From the NCBI GenBank assembly GCA_040219575.1, contig JAVJSD010000024.1, forward strand, positions 1 to 54,135: 54,135 bases of DNA. Reading direction: 5' to 3'. This DNA is from JAVJSD01 sp040219575 (GTDB taxonomy: Bacteria > Planctomycetota > Planctomycetia > Pirellulales > Pirellulaceae). How positions within the stretch are numbered: position 1 is the stretch's first letter; each line of letters begins with the position of its first letter. Position numbers and translations under genes: made by a program. Below are positions 17,966-27,100 of this stretch, piece after piece. The notes under the pieces are model-generated. The model was not told where the DNA came from. It saw only the letters and a program-made list of their open reading frames with translations, and did not search any database.

Positions 17966-20545
17966 ATGACGGCGGATCGAGACGGATTCCCCGAAGACCG
18001 AGATCTGGCGATTCAAGCCCAGGCCGAAAATCTCGTGAATTGCGCCGAGGAATTGACGCAATGGGTGGGCCAGCATGGACCGCGCCGTCTCGACGGCGAA
18101 TTCGAAATCAACGCCACCGACGAGTTTCAACTCCTTCGCCTGCGCCGCCTGGCGAGCAACCTGTTCAACTCCTCCAAGGTGCCGGTCGCGGCCTCCGTCT
18201 ATGGCCCGTCGCAAGTGGGCAAGAGCTTGTTCATGGGGCGCGTCTTGCGGCCGGTCGACGATCGCGATAGTCCACTGGGCAAGTGCGACACGCTTTCCCC
18301 CGACGCCTACATCCGCGAGCTGTCGTTCGACTGGGACATCAACCCGCAGAGCGGCGCCAACGAGGCGACGGCCCTTGTCACGCGCTTTACAACGAAAGAC
18401 CGCTTCGATCCCGACGCCTTGCCGGAGTACCCGGTCAAGGTTCGCGCGCTCTCGCGTTCGGAGTGGCTGCGCGTTTTGGCCCGCGGGTTCCGCAGCGAGT
18501 GCCCGCCGTCGACCGCCACCTGGGAGGAGGGGCAACTTCGCGAAATGTTCGAGAGCATTTCGCAAACGCACGGCGCCGACGCGGGAAACCGCAACTGGCA
18601 GATGGACCTGATCGACACCTACGCCTACATGCGGAATCTCGACCATCGCCAGTTCAAGGTCGAGGAGGCGATGTTCAATTCCTTCCTCAGTCGCTATCCG
18701 CTTTCCGAGTCGGGATACGTCGAGGTGGCTAGTCGGCTGTTCTGGGACTCGTCCTCGGCGCCGGAGATTCGCGGCCGGATTACGCAACTGTTCAACGACG
18801 TCCATCAGTACATCGCCAAGGTGCGGCAAGGAGGCCGAGACGGGATCTTGATTCATTGGGGCGCCGCCAAGTTTCTGCTCGACAGCCAGCGCGTCGGCAA
18901 GCAGCACAGCAAGAACTCCCGCTGGCAGCAAGACACCAAGTGGACGGACTTTTCCGACTCGATCCGCAACGACTGGTACGTCCTCGATCATGCGCCCGGC
19001 GGACGCGGGCCCGCCGACGATGTCTCCATCATCCAGGCCGCCATGCTCGAAATGGTGATTCCCATCGTGCCGCACCGGCTGAACGGCGATTGGCGGGAAG
19101 TCGTCAAGAAGATGGACATCCTCGATCTTCCCGGCATGGTGGCGGGCGGCGGCGAAAGCGAAGGCCGCTCGAACGTCGCCCAGAGCCTGGAAGAGAAGAT
19201 GATGATCGTCAAACGCGGCAAGGTCTTCTACCTGATCGAACGCTACATCGAAGAGCGGCAGATTCAAACGCTGCTGTTGCTGATGCGGGGCGGCAACGTC
19301 AACGTCCGGCAACTGCTCAAGGAGTACGTCGACAAGTGGGGCCGCACCCGCTACGGCGAGGAAGCCTGGCCGCAGCGCGTTCAGGCCGCGATGCCGGCGC
19401 TGTTCATCGGCATGACCGGCATCGACGAGGAGTTCGAAACGCGCAACGAGGTCAACAAGGATCTGTATCAGGCCAGGTTGAACAACATCGTCGAACACAC
19501 GCTCTGCGAGGTGATGAAGGATTTTGGAGGACAGGGCCGCCGCTTCACCAACGTGTATCCCATTCGCTATCCCGGCACCTGGGACGCCGACGACCAGCGC
19601 CGGCAGCACGCGCCGTACGGCGGTCCCGCCAAGTGGAACGACGCCAAGGACGCCTTCCTGGCCACGCCGCTGGTGAAGGAGTTCGTCAAGGACGCCTCGA
19701 AAAAATGGGACGCCTCGATGGACGACAACGACGGCTGCCTGTCGCTCGTCTGCGATGGATTCCTGAGGTGCACCAGTTCGGCTCAGAAGCAGGAGACGCT
19801 CGAAGGACAGATCAAGGAGATCCATCAGACCGTACGGAACCTGGCGCAAAGCTGGTACGTCGATCCCAACGCCAATCTGGATCGCGACAAACGCATCGCC
19901 GTGGGAAAGCGCGTCGTCGAATGGCTGTCGGACGAAGAATTCGTCTACCAGCGGGCCTATGCGCTGGAGCAAACCCTCTCCTTCAGTGCGGGAAACGCGA
20001 TGGAGCTCGCCGAATTCGCCGACCAGCGCGCCGGGAGAGGCCGCACCGAGACCATCGAAGAGCGGTTCCCGCGACGGTTGCACGACTTCCTGAAGGAGTG
20101 GGCCACCGTCTGGGCGCCGCAGCGTTGGACCTCGCATGTCAACGAGTCGAGCAACGGCGATCACGGCCAGTGGCTGCCGGACGAGGAGTTCGGCGCGTTG
20201 GCCCGCTACCTGGGCGACTACCTCCGCTGCGACGACGTGTTCCCGCACCTGAACGACCGGTTGCTGCAGATCATCACGCTGCAAGTCAGCGACCAGGGCG
20301 CCCGCCGCCATGTCGTCCGCGAGTATGTGCAACTGGTGCTTAACGATTTCGTGATGAACCCCGGCGCCAGCAGCGCGCCGCTCGATCCGGAGGCCGGCGT
20401 CAACGGACATCAATTCGGCCTGATGACGCCCTTCGTGCTGCGCTGGACCCGGCGACTGCCGTTGGCGTTGGCCTCGGCGGCGGGAACGCACACCGAAATT
20501 CCCCACGGCAACGAACAGCTCAGTGAGATCTTAACCGCCTACTGA
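17966..20545 (+). CDS. SrfC-like P-loop GTPase (Virul_Fac family)
   Basis: An 859-residue soluble protein. Walker A/G1 is GPSQVGKS at 80-87. A G3-like DLPG lies near 388-391 (KKMDILDLPGM), and a degenerate G4-like TGID follows later (FIGMTGIDEEF). Between them are blocks I associate with the SrfC family (Pfam Virul_Fac), including NPQSGANEATALVTRFT and YPVKVRALSRSEWLRVLARGF. The long helical C-terminal half has no transmembrane segment. The start at 17966 is supported by AGGA 9 nt upstream and by the end of the preceding gene at 17925. SrfC belongs to the srfABC locus first named in Salmonella; its biochemical role is not settled. Next to an SrfB-like gene, the assignment gains strength. Dynamin-like action on membranes is possible but not shown. 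Confidence 0.75.
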   Translation: MTADRDGFPEDRDLAIQAQAENLVNCAEELTQWVGQHGPRRLDGEFEINATDEFQLLRLRRLASNLFNSSKVPVAASVYGPSQVGKSLFMGRVLRPVDDRDSPLGKCDTLSPDAYIRELSFDWDINPQSGANEATALVTRFTTKDRFDPDALPEYPVKVRALSRSEWLRVLARGFRSECPPSTATWEEGQLREMFESISQTHGADAGNRNWQMDLIDTYAYMRNLDHRQFKVEEAMFNSFLSRYPLSESGYVEVASRLFWDSSSAPEIRGRITQLFNDVHQYIAKVRQGGRDGILIHWGAAKFLLDSQRVGKQHSKNSRWQQDTKWTDFSDSIRNDWYVLDHAPGGRGPADDVSIIQAAMLEMVIPIVPHRLNGDWREVVKKMDILDLPGMVAGGGESEGRSNVAQSLEEKMMIVKRGKVFYLIERYIEERQIQTLLLLMRGGNVNVRQLLKEYVDKWGRTRYGEEAWPQRVQAAMPALFIGMTGIDEEFETRNEVNKDLYQARLNNIVEHTLCEVMKDFGGQGRRFTNVYPIRYPGTWDADDQRRQHAPYGGPAKWNDAKDAFLATPLVKEFVKDASKKWDASMDDNDGCLSLVCDGFLRCTSSAQKQETLEGQIKEIHQTVRNLAQSWYVDPNANLDRDKRIAVGKRVVEWLSDEEFVYQRAYALEQTLSFSAGNAMELAEFADQRAGRGRTETIEERFPRRLHDFLKEWATVWAPQRWTSHVNESSNGDHGQWLPDEEFGALARYLGDYLRCDDVFPHLNDRLLQIITLQVSDQGARRHVVREYVQLVLNDFVMNPGASSAPLDPEAGVNGHQFGLMTPFVLRWTRRLPLALASAAGTHTEIPHGNEQLSEILTAY

Positions 20546-20582
20546 AGCGGCCCATCGCGGGACCGGCTTCGGGAATGAATCC

Positions 20583-23378
20583 ATGCAAGCGTCGACCAAC
20601 TCGTCCGTTCTTTTCGCCAACACTGGCGTTCAGATTCTTTGCTTTCCCCTCAAGCCCGGCCTGCGCTTCTCCGCCGATCAATTGGGTTACGGCTGGCAAC
20701 GCTGCCGTTGCCAGGCTCCCTCGGGCATGAAGGACTATTGGTACATTCAGTGGCAGCTCATCCCGGGACAGAACCAACTCTTGCTGGCGATCGACACGAC
20801 GATCGGCCCCAACGAGAAGGAGACCGACACCGGCTATTTCTGCAAGGACGGCAGAATGTTGGGCGACTTCGAGGTCTCCCTGGAAGGTTTGCTGGGAACC
20901 AACGGCCAACCGTTGCCAGGCGTGGGAAAGTTCGACTTCCTGATTCGTTCCGCGACGGCCGAGGGGGGCGATCCCAAGGACGTGCACCTGGTGGTCGACT
21001 TCGGCAACAACCGCACCGGCGGACTGCTCATCGAATTCCATGGCGACGTCGCGCAAGACCCGCTGATGCAGCCGCTGCAGCTGATGCACCGCTACCACCT
21101 CGACGCCTGGGATGAAAAGGGAGAACTCGCCCGCAATCACGCCACCTGGTGGTTCTCGTCGCGCAGCCATTGGTGCTCCTCGCCCTATCTCGATCCGCCC
21201 AAGATCGAAGACGAGATCTACGTCAAGGACACGGTCAAAGGCCTGCTCGGAACCAAGCAGATCGACAAGAAAACCACCGTGTTTTCAACTCCCGAGACAT
21301 TCCAGGACCTCTCACAGATACGCATGGGGCGCGAGGCGCACGACCTGTCGCTCGTCATGCGCACCGACGGGGAAGTCCGCACCAGCCTCAGTTCGCCGAA
21401 ACGCTACCTGTGGGGCAAGGACGCCAGTTGGCTAGACGGCGCGAACTGGTACATGGCCGACCCCAACGGCCGGTACGACAACGATCGACACGCGGCGACG
21501 CTCCGCGGCCCGCTGCTGCGTTACCTCTCCGAGGACGATCGGATCGACGAACCCAACGCGGACTACGACGAGTTTCCGAGCAAACCGACGCACGCCCCCC
21601 GCGTTCTGATGATGGGCGCGATGTACGAGATTCTGGCCCAGGCGTACGTCTACATCAACTCGCCGACGTATCGCCGCACCGCGGGCGAGCCGCATCGGAT
21701 GCGGCGGCTCCGCAGCGTCACCTTGACCTATCCCTCGGGAATGATCCTTACCGAGCGGCAAGAGTTGCAACGACAAGCACAAAAGGCCGTGTACTTGTTC
21801 CACACGACGACCGGGAAGATGCAGGACCTGCCGCCCGAGTTCAATCTCAGCATCGACGAAGCCAGCGCCGTGCACCTGACCTACATGTGGAGTGAAATCC
21901 AGAAGCTCGGCAAGAAGCCGAGCCTGTGGTTTCAGCTGATGGGGCGGAGTGAAACGCCCACGGAAGTCCAGGCGGAGAACGACGCGGCCGACGGAGGCGA
22001 CGAGGCGGAAGAAGCGGCGCCCGTCAAACGTCCCGCCGGTCGGCGACGCTCCAAAGTCGGCGGACGCCGCGGAGGGCGGGGCGCGGCGACCGCCCAGGCT
22101 GGCCGTGGCAAGCCCACGCTGCCCGAAGTCCGCATCGCCTGCATCGACATCGGCGGCGGCACCAGCGACCTGATGATCGCCAAGTACACCTGCGAGGCGC
22201 ATTCCGGCGGCGATCGGGTCGTCGGCGAGACGTTGCATCGCGATGGGATCTATCTGGCCGGCGACCACCTGGTCAAACGGCTGCTCGAGTGCATCATCGT
22301 CCCACAGTTCGCCGACGCCAATGGACTGGAGGATCACGACGTGCTGCGGCTGTTTGGGCCCGAGGTGCCCGGCAGCAATCGAGAGTTCCGGGCCCAGCGG
22401 ATCAACTGGATCAACCGCCTGTTCGTACCGCTGGCGCAGCAGTACCTGGAATTCGCGGTGGACGTCGTCGAGGACGAAGAGATTTCGCATACCAACCCCG
22501 ATCTGGTCGCGCCCGAAGTCGTCGAGTCGCTGCAGGCCACGATCGATCAACATTGGGGAACCGGCCACTACCAGGTCAACCAACCGCTCCAGCTCTATTT
22601 CGATCAAGAGGATTTCGAAGACATCGTCGACGAGGTGTTCGGCGACCTGATTCTTGATTTCTGCGAATCGATCGTCGAGCACCAGGCCGACGTCGTGCTG
22701 CTGGCCGGGCTGCCGACCAAACTGCGCGCCATTCAAGAACTGGTGCAGCAGTACCTGCCGCTGCCGAACTCGCGGATCATTCCCATGTTCAACCGCTACG
22801 TCGGCACGTGGTATCCCTACCAGAACCCGGACCACATGAACCCCGGTGTGATTGTCGATCCCAAGAGCACCGTCGTGGTGGGCGCGGCCGTCGAGTTCTC
22901 GGCGCGGTTCGGCATGCTGTCTCAGTTCAAGTTCCGCATGAAGGACGAGGCGGCCAAGCAGAGCTACTTCTGGGGAGTCATGACCGAATCGCGGATCGAC
23001 GAGCAGAAGATTCTCTTTGACAGCATTCCCCAAGACGAACAACGGCCCAGCCGGGAAAGCCATGTGCTCAGCGTGTCCGACCGGCGGCTGGTGATCGGGC
23101 GAAAGCGACGCGCCAGCGACGACGCGCAAGCAACGCCGGTCTATGTCATCAAGGTCCATGTCGGTCAGCGACTGGGCGAGATTGATGTGGATGTCACGCT
23201 GACGCGAACGCTCGGACCGGAGGGCGAGGAGCAATTGGAGGTCACGGAAGTGACGGGAGACGTCGCCGGCGAGCCGGCGGAGTTGGGCGGCAACGTCACC
23301 TTCGAGTGGCGCACGCTGGCCGACGAACGCTACTACCTCGACACAGGCGGACTGGACAAGATCGAGTTGGGAGTTTGA
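20583..23378 (+). CDS. SrfB-like actin/Hsp70-fold ATPase
   Basis: A 931-residue protein with the phosphate-binding loops of the actin/Hsp70 superfamily: phosphate-1 DFGNNRTGG near 139-147 and phosphate-2 DIGGGTSD near 521-528. The adenosine-like motif is VVLLAGLPTKLRAIQEL near 700, followed by RIIPMFNRYVGTWYPY and DPKSTVVVGAA. This last trio matches what I know of SrfB (Pfam PF07520). A basic, low-complexity insert (about 465-505, Arg/Lys/Gly/Ala-rich) separates the two halves of the ATPase and may be disordered or bind nucleic acid or lipid. Length is close to that of SrfB proteins. It follows the SrfC-like gene by 37 bp and precedes the GrpE-like gene by 14 bp. Likely an ATP-driven assembly or chaperone-like protein; substrate unknown. 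Confidence 0.78.
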   Translation: MQASTNSSVLFANTGVQILCFPLKPGLRFSADQLGYGWQRCRCQAPSGMKDYWYIQWQLIPGQNQLLLAIDTTIGPNEKETDTGYFCKDGRMLGDFEVSLEGLLGTNGQPLPGVGKFDFLIRSATAEGGDPKDVHLVVDFGNNRTGGLLIEFHGDVAQDPLMQPLQLMHRYHLDAWDEKGELARNHATWWFSSRSHWCSSPYLDPPKIEDEIYVKDTVKGLLGTKQIDKKTTVFSTPETFQDLSQIRMGREAHDLSLVMRTDGEVRTSLSSPKRYLWGKDASWLDGANWYMADPNGRYDNDRHAATLRGPLLRYLSEDDRIDEPNADYDEFPSKPTHAPRVLMMGAMYEILAQAYVYINSPTYRRTAGEPHRMRRLRSVTLTYPSGMILTERQELQRQAQKAVYLFHTTTGKMQDLPPEFNLSIDEASAVHLTYMWSEIQKLGKKPSLWFQLMGRSETPTEVQAENDAADGGDEAEEAAPVKRPAGRRRSKVGGRRGGRGAATAQAGRGKPTLPEVRIACIDIGGGTSDLMIAKYTCEAHSGGDRVVGETLHRDGIYLAGDHLVKRLLECIIVPQFADANGLEDHDVLRLFGPEVPGSNREFRAQRINWINRLFVPLAQQYLEFAVDVVEDEEISHTNPDLVAPEVVESLQATIDQHWGTGHYQVNQPLQLYFDQEDFEDIVDEVFGDLILDFCESIVEHQADVVLLAGLPTKLRAIQELVQQYLPLPNSRIIPMFNRYVGTWYPYQNPDHMNPGVIVDPKSTVVVGAAVEFSARFGMLSQFKFRMKDEAAKQSYFWGVMTESRIDEQKILFDSIPQDEQRPSRESHVLSVSDRRLVIGRKRRASDDAQATPVYVIKVHVGQRLGEIDVDVTLTRTLGPEGEEQLEVTEVTGDVAGEPAELGGNVTFEWRTLADERYYLDTGGLDKIELGV

Positions 23379-23392
23379 CCGGAGGGAAAAAC

Positions 23393-24331
23393 ATGGCCAG
23401 GGAGTGGGACGAGGAGGTCGACGACATCGTCGTCGACGACAAACCGCGCGAAGACGGACTGGAAAGCGACGCCGAATCGAGCGACGCCGACTTGAGCGAC
23501 GCGGCGCGCCCTGCTGCGCGTCGCGCGTCGCAGGACGCGCAGCAGCTCGCGCCGGCGCTGGCGCGGATCGTGCAACTGCTCGAGGATGCGGCCGCGCACC
23601 GCGAGCAGAGCGAAGAGTCGCTCGAAGATCGCCTCGAGGAACGGCTCGCGGGGTCGTTCGATGATCTCGCCCACCGCATCGACGCCCTGTTGGAGCGTGT
23701 CGCGATGCTCGACCAGCGTCTGAACGATCTCTCCGAACACGCAACCACCGACTCCCCCGCCGCGATCGCCGACGACGACGGTGCGTCGTCCGAAACGAGC
23801 ATGCCGACCGAGGCCGCCGAGGCGCCGGAGCCGGACTCCGCCAGCGCCGCGCGGAACGAAGCGACGGCGGCCCCACCGGGCGACGCGGACCTGCTCGGCC
23901 GCTTGGTCTTCGGCGACTCGCTGTACAACGATCCCTCCGTCGAGAGCGACCGTGGCGAACTGCTGGACGATGTGCTCCAAGGCCGGCAGGCGGCGATCGG
24001 TCTGGCCGCCCGGCTGATGCTGGTGCACGCGGTCGGCCCCGAGGAGTTGGCTTCGCTGCTCAAGGAGATCGGCGAGTCCTACTATCGCTGGCGCCCGAAG
24101 ACGGCCGACGAAACGCGTCCCATGGAGGTGTCGCTCGTGAAATGCCTCGACGAGCGGATCGCGGCCGTGGGGCTGCGCAATTCCATTGAACTCATTCGGC
24201 CGGGAGACCGCTATGATGCGACGCGCCATATCTCCCAAGAGCGGGGCGTCGAGGTCTCCGAAGTTCGCGGTTGGGCCGTCCTGCGTGATAACGGCAAGCC
24301 GCTGACCAAGGCGAACGTCGGACTCCGCTGA
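23393..24331 (+). CDS. Coiled-coil protein with GrpE-like C-terminal domain
   Basis: A 312-residue acidic soluble protein. Residues 1-45 are Asp/Glu-rich; 48-116 form a long amphipathic, probably coiled-coil, helix; 118-165 are low-complexity; 185-265 are helical; 265-312 are beta-rich. The C-terminal segment reads RPGDRYDATRHISQERGVEV then SEVRGWAVLRDNGKPLTKANVGLR. That follows the GrpE beta-domain layout: Gly-x-x-Phe/Tyr-Asp-x-x-x-His, then Gly-x-x-Val-x-Glu-Val-x-x-Gly-Tyr/Trp, then Arg-Asp and a final Ala-x-Val. GrpE is the nucleotide-exchange factor of Hsp70, and the preceding gene encodes an Hsp70/actin-fold ATPase. The start at 23393 has an excellent GGAGGG site; the longer frame beginning at 23306 overlaps SrfB and is rejected. 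The GrpE relation is my inference from motif order. Confidence 0.7.
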   Translation: MAREWDEEVDDIVVDDKPREDGLESDAESSDADLSDAARPAARRASQDAQQLAPALARIVQLLEDAAAHREQSEESLEDRLEERLAGSFDDLAHRIDALLERVAMLDQRLNDLSEHATTDSPAAIADDDGASSETSMPTEAAEAPEPDSASAARNEATAAPPGDADLLGRLVFGDSLYNDPSVESDRGELLDDVLQGRQAAIGLAARLMLVHAVGPEELASLLKEIGESYYRWRPKTADETRPMEVSLVKCLDERIAAVGLRNSIELIRPGDRYDATRHISQERGVEVSEVRGWAVLRDNGKPLTKANVGLR

Positions 24332-24357
24332 CCCGTATTCCTTAGGTGCCCAAGACG

Positions 24358-26067
24358 ATGGTGAAATTCGAGTGCAAGAAGTGCGGCCACCAGCAGGAGG
24401 GCGTGCGCGGCATGCCGCCGCCCGCCTGCGAACAATGCAGCGCGACCGGCGCGATCTGGACGAAGGCCGCCGGCGGGGGTGGCTCCACACCGTCGAAGAC
24501 TTCCGCCGCCCCGCCCCCGAAGCCGGCGGCCGGCGGCAAGCAATTGCCCGGCGCCAAATCGCCGCCGGCGGTGGGGCGACCGAGCATGCCCGCACCCAAG
24601 CCGGGCGGCGGCATGCCGGCGCCGACGAAATCACCGAAGCCGCCGCCGGCAAAGACAACGAAAGCCCCGCCGAAAGCCCCGCCTCCGCCGATGAAGCAGT
24701 TCAAGGCGGACAAGCCGGCCGCGCGTCCCGCTGCCGCGCCGCCCCCTGCTCCAACAAAGTCGCCAGCGCCGCCGCCTCCAACGCCAGTGGCTCCAAAACC
24801 GGCGGCACGACAGCCAGCTGCGCCCATTCAACCCGAACCGCCGACGCCAAGCCAGCGGCCGCCAACACCTCCACCGCCCCTTGCCGCTTCAGAATCGCCG
24901 CCCGCCGTGGTTGCCGATGCCGCGGCGCCGGCGCAACCGCCGGCCGCCGTCCAGCCGTCAGGGAGAGTGGTCTGGGCGTACCCGGAGTCGATTCCCGAGG
25001 GAGGCAAACCACAACGCAACTGCCCCGCGGTCGACGCCGCGGGAAGAATGTACATCGCGATCGCGAACAAGGTCGTCGCCTTCGACGGCGGCGAAACCTC
25101 GTTCAACAAGGTCTGGAGCTATGAAACGGGCGGCAGGATTCTTGCCTCGCCGATTGTCGCGCCCGACGGGACGATCCGCGTTCACTCCGAAGACGAGCAC
25201 CTGCACACGATTTCCCGAGACGGGCAGCGCGTGGGCGCGCCGATTCAAGTGGGCGAGCCGCTGGGCTGGGCCACGCCGCTGGTCGACGCGGACAACGCCT
25301 GTTGGGTCTGCGGCTATCACGGCGGACTGTTGCGCGTCAACGCCTCGGAGCATGCGATCTACTATCGCGGCAAGCAGCGGTTCGACTGCACGGGAGTGAT
25401 TCACGGCGGAGTGCTGTACGTCGGAGCCGAGAACGCGTGCGTGTACGCGATTCCGCTCGGCGAGTCGCGAGGAAAGAACGTCTGGGATCACCTCGCCGAC
25501 AAGGGGCGCACGGGCTGGTACATCAATTCAGCCTTGGCCCTGGCGAGCGGTCCCACGATCGTCGCCGCCAGTCGTGACAACCGCCTGTATGGATTTCAAC
25601 AGGACGGCGGCAAACAGTGGTCCGTCGATTTGGACGGCCAGGTGCTGGGCTCGCCGATCGTCGGCGCCGACGATTCCGTCTACGTCGGCATGAGCATCTC
25701 CGACGGCCGTGAACGACCGCGCGGATGCCTGGTCCGCGTCGATGGATTGTCGCACAAGATCCGTTGGCGCTACGACACCGACGCGCCGATCGAGTCGACT
25801 CCGGTTCTCGGCGACGACGGCGTCGTCTATTTCGGCGACAACGATGGGTACATTCACGCCGTCGATGAGGACGGAAAGCAACGCTGGACGGAGCAGGTCG
25901 AGGCCGGTGTACGTTCGCCAGGCGCGATTCCGAGCGGCGGCAAGGTTCTCTTCGGATTGGAGAACGGCCGTTTCATCGCCCTCCGCTGCGACTCGCAATC
26001 GCTCCGCGGCGGCGCCTGGGCGAAGTACCTGGGCAACGCCGCGCAAACGGCCTCGCCCGTCGACTGA
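24358..26067 (+). CDS. Zinc-ribbon, Pro/Ala-rich linker and PQQ-like beta-propeller protein
   Basis: A 569-residue protein. Cys6/Cys9 and Cys24/Cys27 (CKKC and CEQC) form an N-terminal zinc ribbon. Residues about 35-200 are an extended Pro/Ala/Lys-rich linker. Residues about 205-560 are a beta-propeller of PQQ-like repeats (ILASPIVAPDGTI, VLGSPIVGADDSVYVG, ESTPVLGDDGVVYFGDNDGYIHAVD). There is no signal peptide or membrane segment, so the propeller should be cytoplasmic, which is unusual because most PQQ-like propellers are exported. I start at the ATG at 24358, with TTAGG upstream; a GTG at 24346 is in frame but has no site of its own. It probably acts as a protein-binding scaffold for the neighbouring vWA and Srf-like proteins. 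Confidence 0.78.
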   Translation: MVKFECKKCGHQQEGVRGMPPPACEQCSATGAIWTKAAGGGGSTPSKTSAAPPPKPAAGGKQLPGAKSPPAVGRPSMPAPKPGGGMPAPTKSPKPPPAKTTKAPPKAPPPPMKQFKADKPAARPAAAPPPAPTKSPAPPPPTPVAPKPAARQPAAPIQPEPPTPSQRPPTPPPPLAASESPPAVVADAAAPAQPPAAVQPSGRVVWAYPESIPEGGKPQRNCPAVDAAGRMYIAIANKVVAFDGGETSFNKVWSYETGGRILASPIVAPDGTIRVHSEDEHLHTISRDGQRVGAPIQVGEPLGWATPLVDADNACWVCGYHGGLLRVNASEHAIYYRGKQRFDCTGVIHGGVLYVGAENACVYAIPLGESRGKNVWDHLADKGRTGWYINSALALASGPTIVAASRDNRLYGFQQDGGKQWSVDLDGQVLGSPIVGADDSVYVGMSISDGRERPRGCLVRVDGLSHKIRWRYDTDAPIESTPVLGDDGVVYFGDNDGYIHAVDEDGKQRWTEQVEAGVRSPGAIPSGGKVLFGLENGRFIALRCDSQSLRGGAWAKYLGNAAQTASPVD

Positions 26068-26124
26068 AACCAAGTGAACTTCGAAACCGCGTCAAGCAAA
26101 GAAATTCCCTGATTTGAGGCCGCC

Positions 26125-27063
26125 ATGTCCGACTTTGAACCTGCTTCCGACTGGACCCATCTTCATAGCGCCAGCGAGCGCAATCCGTTCTTCGGCGAGG
26201 TGCAGCACCGCCTGCTGACCGACGGCGACCGCCAAGTCAAAGTCATCATCCAACCGGACACGGAACTGGGATTCGAGCTCTCCCGGGCCGCGCTGGCCAT
26301 CGACGGATCGAAGAGCATGATGCAACCGTTCGCGGCGCACCTGCCGCCGATGCTCCGCAAGAACAAGAATATGATCCATCCCACCGTGCAGAGTCTCGCC
26401 CTGTATCTCGCCGACAACGCCAAGGGCCAGGTCGCCTTGGCTTACTGGGCCTGCGGCGACGATGGGTCCGATATCGAGCCCGTCGGCATCATGACCAAGG
26501 ACGAATTGAACGGGCACACGTTCGCCGGGCCAAGCAGTTGGGGCGGCGGAACCCAAATGACGCCGGTGGCCCGCTATTTCTGGGAGCAGGTGTTCGCCGA
26601 CGCCGCCGGCCCCGGCGTGGCGGTGATCGTCACCGACGGCGCCTGGAGCGACGAAGATCACCAGGCCTTGGAGGCGCTGACGGCCGAGATGTGCGCCGCG
26701 ATTGAAGCCGGCCAGCGGCCCCTGCTCAAGTTCGTCGTCGTCGGGTTGAGGCTTGACTCGAACTCGGGCGACCTCGATAACATTCAATCTCGTTTCACGT
26801 CGCTCGACGACTTCAATACCGACACGAGCGTCGACGTCTGGGATCATAAATGGCTCGATGAGATGGCGGACATCAGCGACATCTTCGTCGAGATGGTCCA
26901 GGATTGGCCGCTGGGCGTGGGCGGCTACGTCGAGGCCGAGGGCGCCAAGGTTCTGGAGACGGACGAGTTCAAGTTCGGAATCGAGTTCCGCATTCCCGCC
27001 TCGGCGACGGGTTTCACGCTGCACATCAACGACGTCGGCGACTACGAACAAGCGCTGACCTGA
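26125..27063 (+). CDS. vWA-domain protein 2
   Basis: A 312-residue soluble vWA protein. The MIDAS DxSxS is Asp60-Gly-Ser62-Lys-Ser64 (AIDGSKSM). The second motif is in SWGGGTQMTP, where the Thr completes the site, and the third is VIVTDGAWSDED. The block YWACGDDGSDIEPVG resembles the TerY/TerF-type vWA proteins of tellurite-resistance-like systems. After the vWA domain, a beta-rich tail of about 60 residues (GVGGYVEAEGAKVLETDEFK...) follows. A GAGG site precedes the ATG. It is clearly homologous along its full length to the gene at 27101, so the two arose by tandem duplication. The start of the protein (NPFFGEVQHRL) and of its neighbour (IEFFGEVKHRL) also match. Confidence 0.85.
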   Translation: MSDFEPASDWTHLHSASERNPFFGEVQHRLLTDGDRQVKVIIQPDTELGFELSRAALAIDGSKSMMQPFAAHLPPMLRKNKNMIHPTVQSLALYLADNAKGQVALAYWACGDDGSDIEPVGIMTKDELNGHTFAGPSSWGGGTQMTPVARYFWEQVFADAAGPGVAVIVTDGAWSDEDHQALEALTAEMCAAIEAGQRPLLKFVVVGLRLDSNSGDLDNIQSRFTSLDDFNTDTSVDVWDHKWLDEMADISDIFVEMVQDWPLGVGGYVEAEGAKVLETDEFKFGIEFRIPASATGFTLHINDVGDYEQALT

Positions 27064-27100
27064 TCGATCGCCAGGAACACAACATTGCAAGGTGCGTCTC

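Noticed and set aside
17957..20506. 849-codon open frame on the minus strand
   Set aside because: It is opposite the SrfC-like gene, whose P-loop and family blocks make it the coding strand. The translation has no domain.
21432..23876. 814-codon open frame on the minus strand
   Set aside because: It is opposite the SrfB-like gene with clear ATPase loops; composition shadow.
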